A stretch of DNA of 64,000 nucleotides from Heterostelium multicystogenum (GCA_003667245.1 RCNN01000089.1:49011-113010), one strand, 5' to 3'; shown: positions 20,725-33,457, counted from the stretch's first letter. Numbers and translations are program-made. Notes: generated from the sequence alone by a model not told the origin.

Positions 20725-23151
20725 ATGTCAGAACTTAATACTAACAGTAAACGAATCAATCAGTTAGATTTCACCACCACAGAACACTCAACTACAAAAA
20801 AAAATCAAAATAGATCTGAAACAAATACAGATGGAAATAGACTCATTATTTAATGAGGCACAAACTTCTGAAAACATAGTTTCAATCAAAGAATCTCTTG
20901 AGATGGTTGTTCAAATCTGTAATGATCGTTCAAATTGGTGTTCATTTGACAATGAACTGAAGATAGAGATATTGAAGCGGTCAATGGAAAGTCTGATTAG
21001 TTTGGAAAACAACCAATGCTTTCTATCAGCGAATGAGCCATTGCAGCTGGATTTGACTCAATTTATCATTCAATTCAATTCACAACTGTTTGTCGACAAT
21101 GTCAACCAAGTTGGTAGGTAAACACATTGAGTGGATAAACTGAATGCATGAATTATAATTCTCTGACTCTTGAGTACAACCTTGAATACAGATGAATATA
21201 AAACATATTTTGAAACAATGTTTGGTTACTTCTTTCAAGAGCAATTGGGTTTTTCAACAAAGAAGAACATCATAACAGTATTGTCAAAGATTATTGAAGC
21301 CAACCAAAGCCACACGAAACTGCTCCATGATTTCCAATCGACTGTGCTGAACATGATTGAATTCATCAGTGAAGTAGAGGAAAGCTTGGATTATGTGTTG
21401 GTTTTTTGTGAATTGCTCGGAAGGATAGAAAGTACAGAAGTTACCTATATTCATCACAACTCAAAACTAAGACTATTTGATCAAGATCTTTGAAAATTTT
21501 CATAAAACTGACAAAAAAATTGATTAAATCATTTATTTTTGGAGTATTGGAATCAACGACAATCAATCTTAGTAAGTTGATTGCATTATTTCAGTAATAA
21601 TGGTCTTCACATTCTAATGTTTACTATTCAAATATCATAATTTAGAGACATTTCAATTTTTTAATCAACTGATTATTTTTTATATACGAAGATCTGACGT
21701 CCAAGAAGTAATACCGGAATTGATTAATAGATATATTAAACTGATGATACAATGGGCAACTGTCATTTCTTATGATAATGCATACCAACACTGGCTGAGA
21801 ACAGTAAGTACATCAAATCATCCATTACTATGACAGGTTTTAACAATGAGTTTAATATAAAAGGGTCAATATTGTGTTGAAGGGAAAAACAAATATGGAA
21901 TTGATGCATTGTCGCAACTGTTAGATCAAAATCTAGAATTGTTAGGTCCAGTCATCACAACATGGAAATCAGCAATGAAATCAAAAGATTTGGAACAACA
22001 AATTGGAGCAACCAATTTACTCATTGCACTTGTGGAAGAGATTGACGAGAATGTTTCATTTTCAGAATTCAATGTTCTTCGAAAGGCAATAGAATCCACA
22101 TCCAACGACCTGGTTCAATACTTTAACTTGGAATTAACTTCATCATTGTTCTCCAAAATTGAGGTTGAAAATACTTGCGCAGTTGAATTCATTGACACTA
22201 TCTTGGGAATCAAGAATCCCCATCCATTGACTATACCGTCTTTACTAAATGCTTTAGGATCTAATTTGGATCGTAGATCTAAAAGTGATATTGACCAGTC
22301 GTATATTGATCGAATATTCAACTATGCCAAACAATACTTTGATTTACAACAATCAGAAAAAACTCTGGAATCATTGATCTGTGTTTTCAACTATATCCTA
22401 GTTCTCACTGGACTGGAGTATTATAAGGATTTCAAAGAACAATTCATAAACTTTTTGGTCGATTTGGCAAAGAAAGGCATCGAAGATATAAATCTCAAGG
22501 AACTGGTCATCGACTCAATCATTGAGATAGGCTACATGGTGACAGAAGATGATGAACACTTTGATCAGCTCATAATTGAAGTTCTCAAAATCATCCAAAA
22601 ATCTGAACCAACCATCAATTCACAAAACACCAAATACTACATTCGTTCTTACATCAGATATGCACAAAGATTGGGTGCTAAGTTTGAACCATTTCTTGAT
22701 TATATATATCAATACATGCTGAAAATTATGACTTCATATCATGATCCTGTGGTCAGAGACGCTATTTGAAGTGGAAACAGAATAATCATTAACAATATTT
22801 CCTGTGCAATTACGGAATCAGAAACATTGGCTCAAATATTCCCGAAAAAAACTACCAAAGTATATTGGAGTACACTTCACTGAACTTCTTAATCTTTTAG
22901 ACTTTGACTATGATGATGATATCCAGAGTATTTCTGCTGAATCCCTTCCAATTCTTTATGCAATCTTCAAAGAGAATTTTATCACAACTAAATTTGATGA
23001 TATGCTCAGCATCATTACCAGAAGAATAAACCAATCATGTGATATCAGTAATTTCCAAGACAATAACCACAGCAAACTATCTGTCCTTCGCAAGGTATTA
23101 TACTATAGTATCAGCAACTGCAACTCTGCTAATACTCTTATTCAAACTTGA
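20725..23151 (+). pseudogene. HEAT-repeat protein, tandem copy 3, with nonsense and frame breaks
   Basis: ATG at 20725 and the same exon pattern as copy 1. Exon 1 loses frame at an A9 run near 20800 (A8 in copy 1). A deletion of about 55 bp near 21455 removes sequence present in copies 1 and 2, and the junction lies in ttcat, found at both ends of the missing piece. The long exon (about 21864-22769) is intact but ends in TGA at 22767, where copies 1 and 2 have TGC (Cys). A further A-run expansion at about 22845 shifts the frame again. Substitution-type damage argues for true decay. The remaining reading frame encodes the same helical repeats as copy 1. Confidence 0.7.
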
Positions 23152-23544
23152 CATAATATTAACCAACATGTTTTTCTATCCACAACGTATTATCAATAGT
23201 GCCAGAGTATCCAAAAGAAAAGATCCAAGAATTTACGCAGAAGATAGAGCCAGTCCTTATCGAGTGTCGCACAACTAGTCCTTGTAAACGACAAGACAAC
23301 CCTCCTAAAGTCTCCAATACGCATCCACACATTAAAACTAAACATTAGAGCTTTTAACTTTTTCATTTTAATTCTTGTTTTTATCTTTTATTTTTGTAAT
23401 ATCTGGTGGCATATTACAAAACAACATTGTTGTCGTTCTTCGAATTTATGATTTTTAATTTTCAAAAAACAAGATGAAAAACATATTCATGAACCAAAAT
23501 GTAAATACCAAATCAAATATATATTATTGACAGTGGAATCAATA
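23152..23544. other. Spacer between HEAT copies 3 and 4
   Basis: AT-rich DNA with no similarity that I can see to the other two spacers after about 23290. This fits copy 4 being the oldest member. Confidence 0.45.
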
Positions 23545-26141
23545 ATGAGTAAAAGATCAAATGATGATGGTGATGAAGGCGACGTCCACCATTTGAAGAA
23601 AGTTCGAGTAGAGGAACAAGTATTAGCAGAAACTATAGTGGAGACTCTAATGAATAATCAACTTGATGAAAAAGTAAGAGTTTAAACTAAATCAATCAAT
23701 CAATCGAAAACAGACTATTTATACCTGACAATACCAAAACCAAAAGGAAATCAAGGAAAAGTTCGATAAACTGAATGAGATATGGTCTGATTCATCCAAA
23801 TGGGATGCTTTGTCTAACTCTAGAAAAACTAGAAACATTGAAGAATGCATTTAACACATTAATATTCTTCGAAGAAAATTGCAAGGTACCCGAAGAGAAG
23901 CATCAAACAGCAAGGTCGTTCCTTATCGATTATATAGTGAATATATTCACCAACAATGTTGACAAACTGGGTATGTTATCCTGTCGATCGAGAGGTCTTC
24001 TTGAATCTTTTACTTATGAAATGCATGTACAGTGGAATTTCAAGATAATCTTGAACAAATGTTTGGTGCCTTTATGGACATACAAAGTTTTGGCACTATG
24101 GAGTGCATCCTTTTGGTATTATCAAAGATCATGTCACATGATGAAAAATACGCTAAGCTTCTGAATGATTGCCAATCAACATTTACTCAAATTTTGGAAC
24201 ATGCTCAAAGATATACACCGCTAGAGAAAAAAACGGACCTCCTTCTGCTGTTTTGTCAGCTTCTCTCCAGAAATAGGTCTTATTTTTCAGAGAATATCTT
24301 ACTAAGTTTATCCGAGGTAATTCCAAATACAGTACTCTATATTTAACTAAATTCTAACCAGATTGTCAAGATTTTAAATGTCTACAATGAGTCTAACCCC
24401 GGCAATGGACTTTCCACCTTTGTTTTCGGTATATTAGAGTCAACTACCATTGATATTCGTAAGGATAAATCTTTACATCACATCTTTACTTTAACTAATA
24501 TATAATATCGAGTCTAGATACCTTAAGATTCTTCCTAGATATCATCGCTGTTTACTTATTCCATGACTCTTCCAATGTGACTTTTCTTGTAAAATTAACT
24601 ATGCATTTGATGAAATGGATAATTAACAATTCTTATGATGATATTTACAAAGAATGGTACTCTAGCGTAGGTAGAACTCTAATTCATGAAGATAGTTCCT
24701 TTACTTATTCAGCCCTGAATAATAATTCTAGAAAGGACATCCAAAAGAATCTAAAGATATAGATAAAGCAACAATCGCAAAAGAATTATTGGGAAGAGCT
24801 TTCAACGATAGCACCGGATATTGTTTACGGTCTATTTATATCAAAATGGGATGAGGCTATGAAATCTACAGATTGGAAAATTCTTTATGCAGCAACAATC
24901 CTTTTGACTTATGTACATGAAAATTTACACGAAAATTTTCCAGACGAGAGAATCTATGAACAAATCATAGAAAAATTGGGAACCAATGAAAATGAACTGA
25001 CACAAGCTGCTTTCTTCGATCTAACAAGTTTGATTTTCCAAGAAAACCAATCCATAGAAGAACATACGACCCATAATTTCATTAGAAAGATCATTTCGTA
25101 CAAAAATCCTCCAGCTTTAGTGGTACCATCAATATTAAGAGCATTAGCAGAGATTATTGATGATAAAGATGATGGAGTAATCGACAAGACACTGACCGAT
25201 CTCATTTTCGAATATATCAAGCCATATTTCGATATGAATCAAATGGAATCAACTATTGAAAGCTGTATTAGCGTTTTTACCAGCATCATCGATATTGCAG
25301 GACTAGATGATTACATCGATTTCAAAGACCAGTACGTTCAACTTTTGATCAAAATCATCAGAGGAAATACACCAAACGGTGCTTTCAAGGGAAGAGTCAT
25401 CGAATCACTCAGCGTTATGGGAACAATCTTTCCAGAGGACGAACAATTCGATCAATATGTCATTGAGACTCTGCACACCATAAGAAAGTCTGAACCCACT
25501 TGGGATTGTATTTATACTGACTTCTATATCCGCTCTCATGTCAGATTTGCCCAGCGACTGGGTGAAAAAATTCAAACCATTTCTTAACTATACATATCAA
25601 ATATTGCTCACTGTGCTAACATCGTACAGTCTCCCCGAGTCCAAGGCTCCTGACAGAGGAGCTATCCATTCGAACATTAAACTGGCAATGAACATGGCGG
25701 TAATCCTGTCTCAGGCTTTCAGGGATGAATTTCCAAAATATGTTGGTCCACTCGTGATGGAAGTGCTCCAGCTACTTGACTTTGAAACAAATGACGAATC
25801 CATTCAGGATATGGCATCCAACACACTTCCAAAATTGCTCCTCCTGTTTAGATACAACTATTTACGCAATAACAATTCTTTTACTAATGGTATTAAGAGT
25901 TACAATATTGAAAGTGAACTTTTGAACATCATTATAAAGAGATTGACCCTTTCCGTAGTGATGTCAGATAACGATCCCACTTCCAGACAACAAGCTATTG
26001 ACAATGTAAGTATTGTTATTATTTAATAGGCTATTTACAATGAGAAACTAATAACACTATCATTAACTATTACAACAGTGTTTATGGGTCCACAGTATTT
26101 ATGACATGGAAGAATTGATTGAGCGACTTGATACTTTGTAA
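23545..26141 (+). CDS. HEAT-repeat protein, importin-beta-like, divergent tandem copy 4
   Basis: ATG at 23545; stop TAA at 26139-26141. Exons follow the same order as copy 1: N-terminal exon to 23672, then exons bounded by gtatgt, gtaatt, gtaagg and gtaggt donors, a long exon to about 26005, and a last exon starting TGTTTATGG after ...acaacag. Protein identity with copies 1-3 is only moderate, but blocks align throughout, for example RFFLDIIAVYLF with QFFNELIIIYIL, and FYIRSHVRFAQRLG with YYIRSYIRYAQRLG. The C-terminal PKYVGPLVMEVLQLLDFETND resembles karyopherin HEAT repeats. Two one-base gains in A runs (near 23825 and 25568) interrupt the frame. This is probably the functional parent gene of the cluster. 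Confidence 0.7.
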
Positions 26142-26187
26142 AGAATTTCCATCCATTTAATAAATAATATAACGGGCACGATGTACC

Positions 26188-27851
26188 TCAATCCAAATTG
26201 AAGAGACATTTATGGCAAGCACACTTGAAAAGGTATTTGTTTTGCAGCTCTGCTCTTCTCTTTTGAGCAGGCATGGACTCGTCGATATATGAAATTTCAA
26301 TCTCATCATTCTTGGAAATAGGCTTGTTTGAGCGCAGTGTCACGCGATTATTATTCATAGTGTATGCTACTAGCGCATTGGGACTACAATTGTGATTGCA
26401 ACTGTTTGTTATTGCAAACAATCCACTGCCTTCGATACAGAAATGACTGAACCGATCTAAATACTCTGGTAGATTGGCAAATAACACTTTTTCATTCGAT
26501 ACCATCATGTAGTCTTGAGAGAGAGGTGTTTTTGAAACTAATCCATCGATAAACAAATGGAAATCAGAAGGTGGATTTACAAGTGAAGCATTACATTGTA
26601 TAATTGAATTGAACTCTCTGTATCTGCTAATTGTAAACACTAGTAGTTTAACTATTGTATTAGTAGTTGTTGTTGATGATTCATCTGATAATAATGGTAA
26701 TAAATAGTAATAAATACAATTATCTATTTCAGGGTCTTTCAATCTATAGGTTTTAAAAATAGCTTTGAGTATTTCCAACATCTCTTGATCGTTGTTGCTC
26801 TTCCATTCACCGTTGGAAACAAAACTAATGAATGGCAACAAAGCATCCTGTAAAGATTGACCATTATTCTTGCTTTGAATTACATTTGCATACATTCTGA
26901 GAATAACCAAAGGATTGGTCTGTTGATACTCGATTGCTTTTGAGTAAAGTCTTTGTATATCGACTGCCGATGAGCATAACACATGATGGTATTGTGTATT
27001 AGCCAACATTTGACATTCTTTTGAACAATATACTTCATTACATCCATCTGCTTCACACTGTACCATTGTCAAAGAATGCTTCTATAATTATTGAGTAAGA
27101 TTAGATTAGATTAAATTATATACAATAAGGAATAAGGTAAGTATAATTACATTTGGATATACTAAGCTATAGAGTTTGGAATCATTGGCAAACAAACTGG
27201 AATCTAGTTTGGTTGCTAAACAATGAGAACAGATCTTAAATGAACTCTACAAATAATATTAGCTGATAATCACCGTATGTCCTAGTCTAATCTACTAACA
27301 TTATTTATGTATTTAAAGGATATATGCGAGACAAGAGGCGATTCTTGAAAGATGTCTTTGAACTTTTCATATTCTGATTTGGCTATGACACCTTTTCCCT
27401 TGTATTGACTGATATAAGCTACATCAACATTCATGTGCTTGGTAATGGGCCTGTACCTTTTGGCTATTTGAAGCTTGTTAATTTCAATATACTCTTGATT
27501 GAACTGATTCACATATGTCTGACGATCAGCCACATTGTTGTTGTTCTCTATCAAGAGCAATGCATGATCCAAAGTCTCCAGTGCTTCTTGATATCGATCA
27601 AGATTCTTCAGTGCCAATGACTTTCGAAAGTAAGCTTTGTACCATTGATTATTAATGGCAATTGCTCGATCTGCATCGACGACACATCTATCAAAGTCGC
27701 CAAGCATGTGGTGCACAATACTCCTATTTGTATATGCCAAGTAGTCTGCAGCATCTAAAGAAATGGCTTGAGTGTAGCAACTCAAAGCATCATCCAGCTT
27801 CTTCTCCTTAAAGTATTGATTGCCCTTCTCTCTATATTCGTTCATGTTCAA
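26188..27851 (-). CDS. TPR-MYND-SET protein (SMYD-type)
   Basis: Exons 27851-27300, 27246-27151 and 27081-26188 join in frame into about 513 residues with no shift. Residues 1-120 are TPR repeats (EKGNQYFKEKKLDDALSCYT and following). The MYND zinc finger is built across exons 2 and 3: ICSHC, then CEADGCNEVYCSKEC and a terminal HHVLC. The SET core follows, with ITNSCNHNCSPNA (NHxCxPN cofactor motif), EIEISYID (catalytic Tyr) and the post-SET cysteines FKCACHKC. The order TPR, MYND, SET matches SMYD4-like proteins, which are candidate protein-lysine methyltransferases in cytosol or nucleus. The target is not predictable. The gene is convergent with HEAT copy 4, only about 45 bp from its stop. 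Confidence 0.9.
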
Positions 27852-27970
27852 ACACCAACATATGTCAATGAATGATTAGACCAATCCCCAAAAAAACTAA
27901 AAAGAGCAAATAATTCATATGCAAGTTCATTTCCCAAATAAGGCAATGCTTTTTATATTTAGATATTTAT

Positions 27971-30028
27971 TTATTTGGAATGTGTCTTTGCGTGCAGCTC
28001 TCTGAGATCTTTTCTTATTATTTTACCAGTGGTTGTCATTGGAAGAGAATCAATGAATTCGATTTGCCTTGGATACTCGTATGCTGCCAAGTTGTCTTTA
28101 ACTAGCTTTTGGATATCTGACTTTAAGTGATCCAAGGATGCTTGATCAGTGTATTTGCTTTTTACATTGTCCTTGAGCACTATATATGCCTTGACGATCT
28201 CTCCTCTTATTTCATCGGGAACACCAACTACTCCACACATTGCAACGGTCTCATGTCTAAGAATACAGTGTTCAATCTCACTGGGACCAATTCTGTAACC
28301 ACTGGAGTTTATAATATCATCATCTCTTCCGACATACCAATAATAACCTTCTTTGTCAACCTTACCAAGGTCTCCGGTCAAAAGCCAACGACCCTTATAC
28401 TTGGCCTTTGTGGCAGTATCATTGTTCCAATAACGGAGGAATACAACTGGATCTGGCGTTTCGAGAGCAATGTTACCAACAACTCCCTGTGGCACTAACT
28501 CTCCCTCATCATTTACAATGGCAACTCTGTGTCCTGGAATGGGCTTTCCCATAGATCCATTCTTGACTGGCATTATCTTTGAGCAGTTGCCAACCAAAAG
28601 ATTCGCTTCAGTTTGACCATAGAATTCATTAATTGTCACATTGAATACACGACGACCAAAATCTAGCAACTGATCACCTAAACTCTCGCCACCTGATCCA
28701 ATTGATATCATATTTGTATTTACTGGTAAGTCATGTACCTGTCTCATCATCTTTAATGCAGTTGGTGGCAAGAAACATGTGGTTACGTTGTGGCGCAACA
28801 TCAAATCTGCAATCTTCTTTGGGTCGAATTTAGAAGCACGATGGGCAAGTACAGTAACTCCATAATAAAGCGAAGGCAAAAGTACGTCAATCAAACCACC
28901 AATCCAAGCCCAATCGGCAGGTGTATAAAAACATAGATCTTTGTCTTTCTGGGGGAACATATTCTGAGGGAACTGGACGCCTGGCAAATGACCAATTAGA
29001 ACTCGATGAGCGTGCAAACATCCTTTTGGATTACCAGTAGTTCCAGATGTAAATATTATCAATGCTGGATCCTCTGCTTTGGTTTGGACCGGTGTAAATT
29101 TTTTTGAATATCTATTCTTATTAGTATCCCATCTAAAAATCCAGAAGCGATTAGTTAGCTAGTTCATTGGAGTTGTAATTGACTTGATACTTACTCCAAT
29201 ATAAAATCACTATCACTATCAATATCAATAGAGGTGTCCTTCTTTGGCTTGCCAAAAACTATGATCTTCCTTAAGTTTGGAAGTGAATCAAGGACGGAGA
29301 GTAATTTAGGAAGATTATCATGATCTGTAAGCACACATGATGCTTCGGCATTGGAGAGACGATAGACCAAAGCTTCGGGTCCAAATAATGTGAAGAGAGG
29401 AATAGATATTCCACCTATTCTGAAAACAGTGATATGAGAGAGTGCAGTCTCAATACCCTGTGACAGTAACACACCGACTCTTTCACCTCGACCAATTCCG
29501 CCCAAAGCATTTGCCAGCTGATTCGATTCCTCATATAACTCGCCAAATGTTACACTATTCATTGAAACATCTCAGCAATTAGATACAATGCCAGGCAACT
29601 TCACTGAATAATCACAACAACCTACCTTACAACATTATGATGCTCATCCTCGTAGATGATGGCCTTCTTATCTCTCTTATCTTTAAGGTGTTTATCGCAA
29701 ATGTCAGTTCCAATATTAAAGTACTCTGGGATGGTCCACTTGAATGAACCATAAGCTTCTTCATAGCTAGTTCCACTGACCATATTTTGGTCGAATGTCA
29801 ACTTCCTTCCGCTTTCAAAATCATAGGTTTTTGGCAACACACCATCTGATTTAGTTGATCTGGATGCCTTATCAATATCGATTTTACTGCCACTACTGCC
29901 ATTGTATAGCTGCTGTGAGTGTTGACTCGATGAACTATATTTCAAAGAATGAGGTAGTGAGCCATTACCATTGCCTGTTGAGTACAACAATGCAGATCTA
30001 TTGGTAGCTACACTTAATTGGTAAACAT
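27971..30028 (-). CDS. AMP-forming acyl-CoA synthetase (ACSM/acetyl-CoA synthetase-like)
   Basis: Exons about 30028-29626, 29554-29195 and 29132-27971. The adenylate-forming signatures appear in order: the P-loop FTSGTTGNPKG, YGQTE, TGDLG, GRDDDIINSSGYRIGPSEIE, and the catalytic Lys in TTTGKIIRKDLR. This is closest in pattern to medium-chain acyl-CoA ligases. The enzyme couples a carboxylic acid and CoA using ATP. The N-terminal leader (TNRSALLYSTGNGNG, Ser-rich) looks like a mitochondrial presequence. Its in-frame ATG is missing unless one base is restored near 30015, where a T run lies between the ATG at 30028 and the leader frame. Acyl chain specificity cannot be read from sequence. Confidence 0.9.
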
Positions 30029-30595
30029 TTTTAAAAATAAGTTATAGACTGTTTTATTATCTTATTTCTTTGATAATTAAGATACATTTATTCTTTATTA
30101 AAGATATAGAAATACAATACAATACAATACACAAAGATTAATCCTTGGCAAACAAAGGAGTTAAAGTTGAATTTACAAAATACATCAATTTGAATAAAAA
30201 ATGAATAAAATCTAGATATTATCATAAAAATTTAAAATCAATTTGTGATGATGCAATAAAAATAAATAAAAAGTTTAAGAAATGTCAAAGGATAAGTTAT
30301 TTAGTTTTAAAGCTATATACAAGCATTTGCTTTATTATTGAATTATTTATTAATTGAGGGCTTTAACTTTAAAGTTAATACGGCTCAGACTTTTGAATAA
30401 AATATCATACAACTGTGAAAGGCTATTTCGATCTTAGACAATTGGCTCCAAATGGATAAGGGTATTTGTGCCAAGAATGAGACTTAACGGGTTGACACTT
30501 GGTTGGTCGGCCACTGAAGGACAAGATTGTATTTAAATGGCAAAAAAAAAAGTGCTAACGTATATAATCTATTATTATATACCAATGTGGATTCT
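30029..30595. other. Intergenic region
   Basis: AT-rich gap of about 570 bp holding the acyl-CoA synthetase promoter. A short AATAC repeat (about 30114-30130) and an A9 run near 30541 are present. I see no gene. Confidence 0.5.
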
Positions 30596-31096
30596 TTAAA
30601 TAGCAGAAGAAATATTTCTGTTGTTGATCAATCCAAACATTGATCCGTGTGTATCGAAATCAGACATTTCGAATGAATCGAATGTAGCAAGACTATCACC
30701 ATTGATAGCTGTATTCGATGTTGATAAAGTTGGGGTGATGGTGTGGATAGAATTATCTGACAATGAAGCTGCAACCATAGGATTATATTTACTTTGCTGC
30801 TGCTGTTGTTGTTGTTGTTGTGCGTTTCTCTTTTCAATCAAATCGATCAAGTACGATGTAGTATTGAAAGGAGCATTAGGACAAACCAAACGACGACAAA
30901 CTCTACGTGTTATCTGATGCTTCATTGCCTGTTGTTTCTTTTCCACCGAAACTACCTTACACTTTAAAAGAGAAGATGAGTTAAACTTATTCTTTTGCAA
31001 AGATCTATTTTTGTTACTGTGTAACATTTTCTTACTTTTAAAAGAATTAAATTTATTACCACCGTTATTTCTAATTGTAATTAAAATGTTATACAT
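30596..31096 (-). CDS. Small basic protein with polyQ tract and NAPFNTTSYLIDL motif
   Basis: A single 166-codon frame with no intron. Residues 1-50 are Lys/Asn-rich. Residues about 58-72 form an Arg-rich patch (MKHQITRRVCRRLVC), followed at once by PNAPFNTTSYLIDLIEKR. A nine-Gln run (about 92-100) and an acidic, Ser/Thr-rich tail follow. The Arg-rich patch plus APFNTT resembles the PYNT motif region of HEXIM proteins, which bind 7SK RNA and inhibit P-TEFb. The match is too short to assign function. An ATG at codon 24 (MLHSNKNRS) is an alternative start. The open frame on the plus strand here is a shadow. Confidence 0.65.
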   Translation of the reverse strand: MYNILITIRNNGGNKFNSFKSKKMLHSNKNRSLQKNKFNSSSLLKCKVVSVEKKQQAMKHQITRRVCRRLVCPNAPFNTTSYLIDLIEKRNAQQQQQQQQQSKYNPMVAASLSDNSIHTITPTLSTSNTAINGDSLATFDSFEMSDFDTHGSMFGLINNRNISSAI

Positions 31097-32042
31097 TTTG
31101 AATAATAAATATATAATAAGTAAATTAAAAAAAAAGTTATATATTAAATAAAAAATATATATATATATATAATATTATAAGTTAGTTATATGTTTTAAGT
31201 TTAGAGTTGTAATTTATAATAAAAACAAAAATAGTTGGTTTTTAATGCGTAATCGTAAAATAAAATAAAATAAAAATAAAATACAAACAAATTGTTGTTG
31301 TTTTTTGAATAAAAGTAGTCAATGAAATAAATTTGTATTGATGAATTTTAACAAAAAGGTGTGGTTTGTCCATTGATGAAACCACATTAGATGTACCAAA
31401 ACTAGGCATGTGTGTTAATTCATAGACAAACAACTTTGACTTGGTTTTAAAGAAGATTTGACATAGTCTTTTAAAAGAATCTTAATCATCTTCATTATTA
31501 ATTCAGTTGTGTTATTGTTATAATATTTAGAAGATAACTTATTAATTTTTATTTTAATATTAGTTTGCGGAAGTCATTGTGAATGAGTGAATACAACTGA
31601 ATCATTTCAACTTAGACTGACGATTTCTTTGATGCTATGGTAATTCAAAAATACAACACATAATTATTCTCTTCGTTTTCAAAATTTCATATTTTTTTCA
31701 TATTATGGTTGTAAAGGCACATCAGATTGGAAACCACCTCCTAGATTTTTTAGATAAAATCCCATCATTCCCACAACCAGGGCAATTTCATTTTAAATTT
31801 TAAATAGTTTTTTACAAATGTAAATGCAACTCCACACTACTGGGTCAAAAAAAGAAGAGATATTTATCAATTCATAAACTAAGATTTAGAATATTATAAT
31901 TATTATTATTTGACCTAAAAAGAAAAGAAAAGAAAAACACCACCATTTGTCTGTGTGTTAATTATTATTTATTTAGTTAGTTTCTCGATCAGTGTGAGTG
32001 TATATTTATAGATATATTATATATAGTAAATAGGGTATAGTA
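31097..32042. other. Intergenic region between divergent genes
   Basis: Very AT-rich, with (AT)n near 31157-31170 and AAAAT repeats near 31258-31282. It lies between the minus-strand polyQ protein gene and the plus-strand decarboxylase gene. I see no ORF that I would call. Confidence 0.5.
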
Positions 32043-33457
32043 ATGGAATGCAATAATAGTTATAGTAATAGTAGATTGGAAGTGGTTGTTGATAATGAGT
32101 TGTCAGACTCGGTCAACTGCTTGACTTGGAAGAAGGATGCTCTGAAGCTGGCAATCAGTGAAAAAGTCTTTGAGAAGGAACCGTTGGTTTTTGCTGTATA
32201 ATTTAGAGCATTTTAGATCGCTTGCCCGAGAAGCCAATGAGCAGTTGGGCGGAATTCAATCGATGGCTATCAAGTCTAATCCCTGTGATGGGCTTGATGA
32301 AGGAGGCCGTCAGCTGTGGCCTTGGAGCTGAGGTTGCCTCGTTTGGTGAGCTCAAGATCGCCGAGGCCGCTGGTTTCCCAGTGGAGAAGATCATCTATGA
32401 CTCGCCAATCAAGACACAGGAGGAGTTGGAAATATGCCTTGAAATCTTGGTGTGAAGCTCAATGTCGATAACTTCCAAGAGTTGGACAGAATCATTGAAA
32501 TTGTAGAGAAGATGCCCGAGGCAAAGAAGGAAACAGTCTGCGTCGGTATTCGTATTAACCCACAGGTTGCCGCTGGAAAGTACCAAGATCTGAGCACCGG
32601 TGTTCCAACTTCCAAGTTTGGTATTGGAATGGAAAGTAGTGAACGCATTGTCAAGTCGTACCAGACCTACAAGTGGCTAAAACAATGTGCACTTGCACGT
32701 CGGATCACAGGGTTTCGAAATGTCACAGACCTCCGATGCCATCGTCAAGGTATTCGACTCGTTGAGAGATCAACGAGCTTACCAACAAGCAGATTCGTTT
32801 TCTTCAACATTGGTGGAGGACTCTCTGTCAACTTTGACTCTGAAAAAGACACACCAACATTCTCTCAATACGCTGCCCATCTTCGTCAAAAGCTGCCACG
32901 TCTCTTCTCGGGTGACTATGTCATCATCTCTGAGTTTGGTAGATCCTATTTTGCAAAGGCTGGTGTAGTTGTCAGTAAAGTCGAATATACCAAGCAGTCT
33001 GGTGGACGTGATATCGGTGTGATTCACGCCGGAGCCAATCTCTTTATCCGTACCATCTATCAACATCCACTCTGGAAGCTGAGAGTAACAGCATTCGACA
33101 AGCAAAGGACAATATCTAGATGGATCGAATGGAACATCAATCTATGATTTGGCAGGTCCATGTTGTTTCGCAGCTGATCTACTTGTTAAAGAAGTAAGTA
33201 ACTCTAGTAGACAGACAGGTATTGACGAAGCAACCAACTAACAAACAAACCAATGATAACAACAGAGAAAGCTACCACTTCTAAATCCAAATGACTTTAT
33301 CATGGTACACGACTCTGGAGCATATATGTATTCTTCATACAGTCACTATAACTTAAGACTTGCACCCCCTATCTATGCAGTCGACAATCAAGTTCAAGGT
33401 TTGAGATTGATCAAAAAGGGTGAAACCATTGAAGATAAAATCAGATTCTTCTCATAA
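32043..33457 (+). CDS. PLP-dependent decarboxylase, DAP/ornithine decarboxylase fold (group IV), many frameshifts
   Basis: ATG at 32043. One intron (about 33194-33268, gtaagt donor). Stop TAA 33455-33457. Motifs appear in family order: the PLP lysine in MAIKSN, then GLGAEVASFGELKIA, HLHVGSQG, FNIGGGLSVNF, SEFGRS, AGPCCFAADLL and VHDSGAYMYS with SHYN. HVGSQ and the GGG loop favour the diaminopimelate decarboxylase branch over ornithine decarboxylase. At the active-site Cys, DAP decarboxylases usually have CESGD, whereas here it is CFAAD, so substrate may differ. The frame changes at least six times by one base (near 32197, 32285, 32450, 32690, 32795 and 33105). The motifs survive each time, so sequence error is likely, but a young pseudogene is possible. 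Confidence 0.75.
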
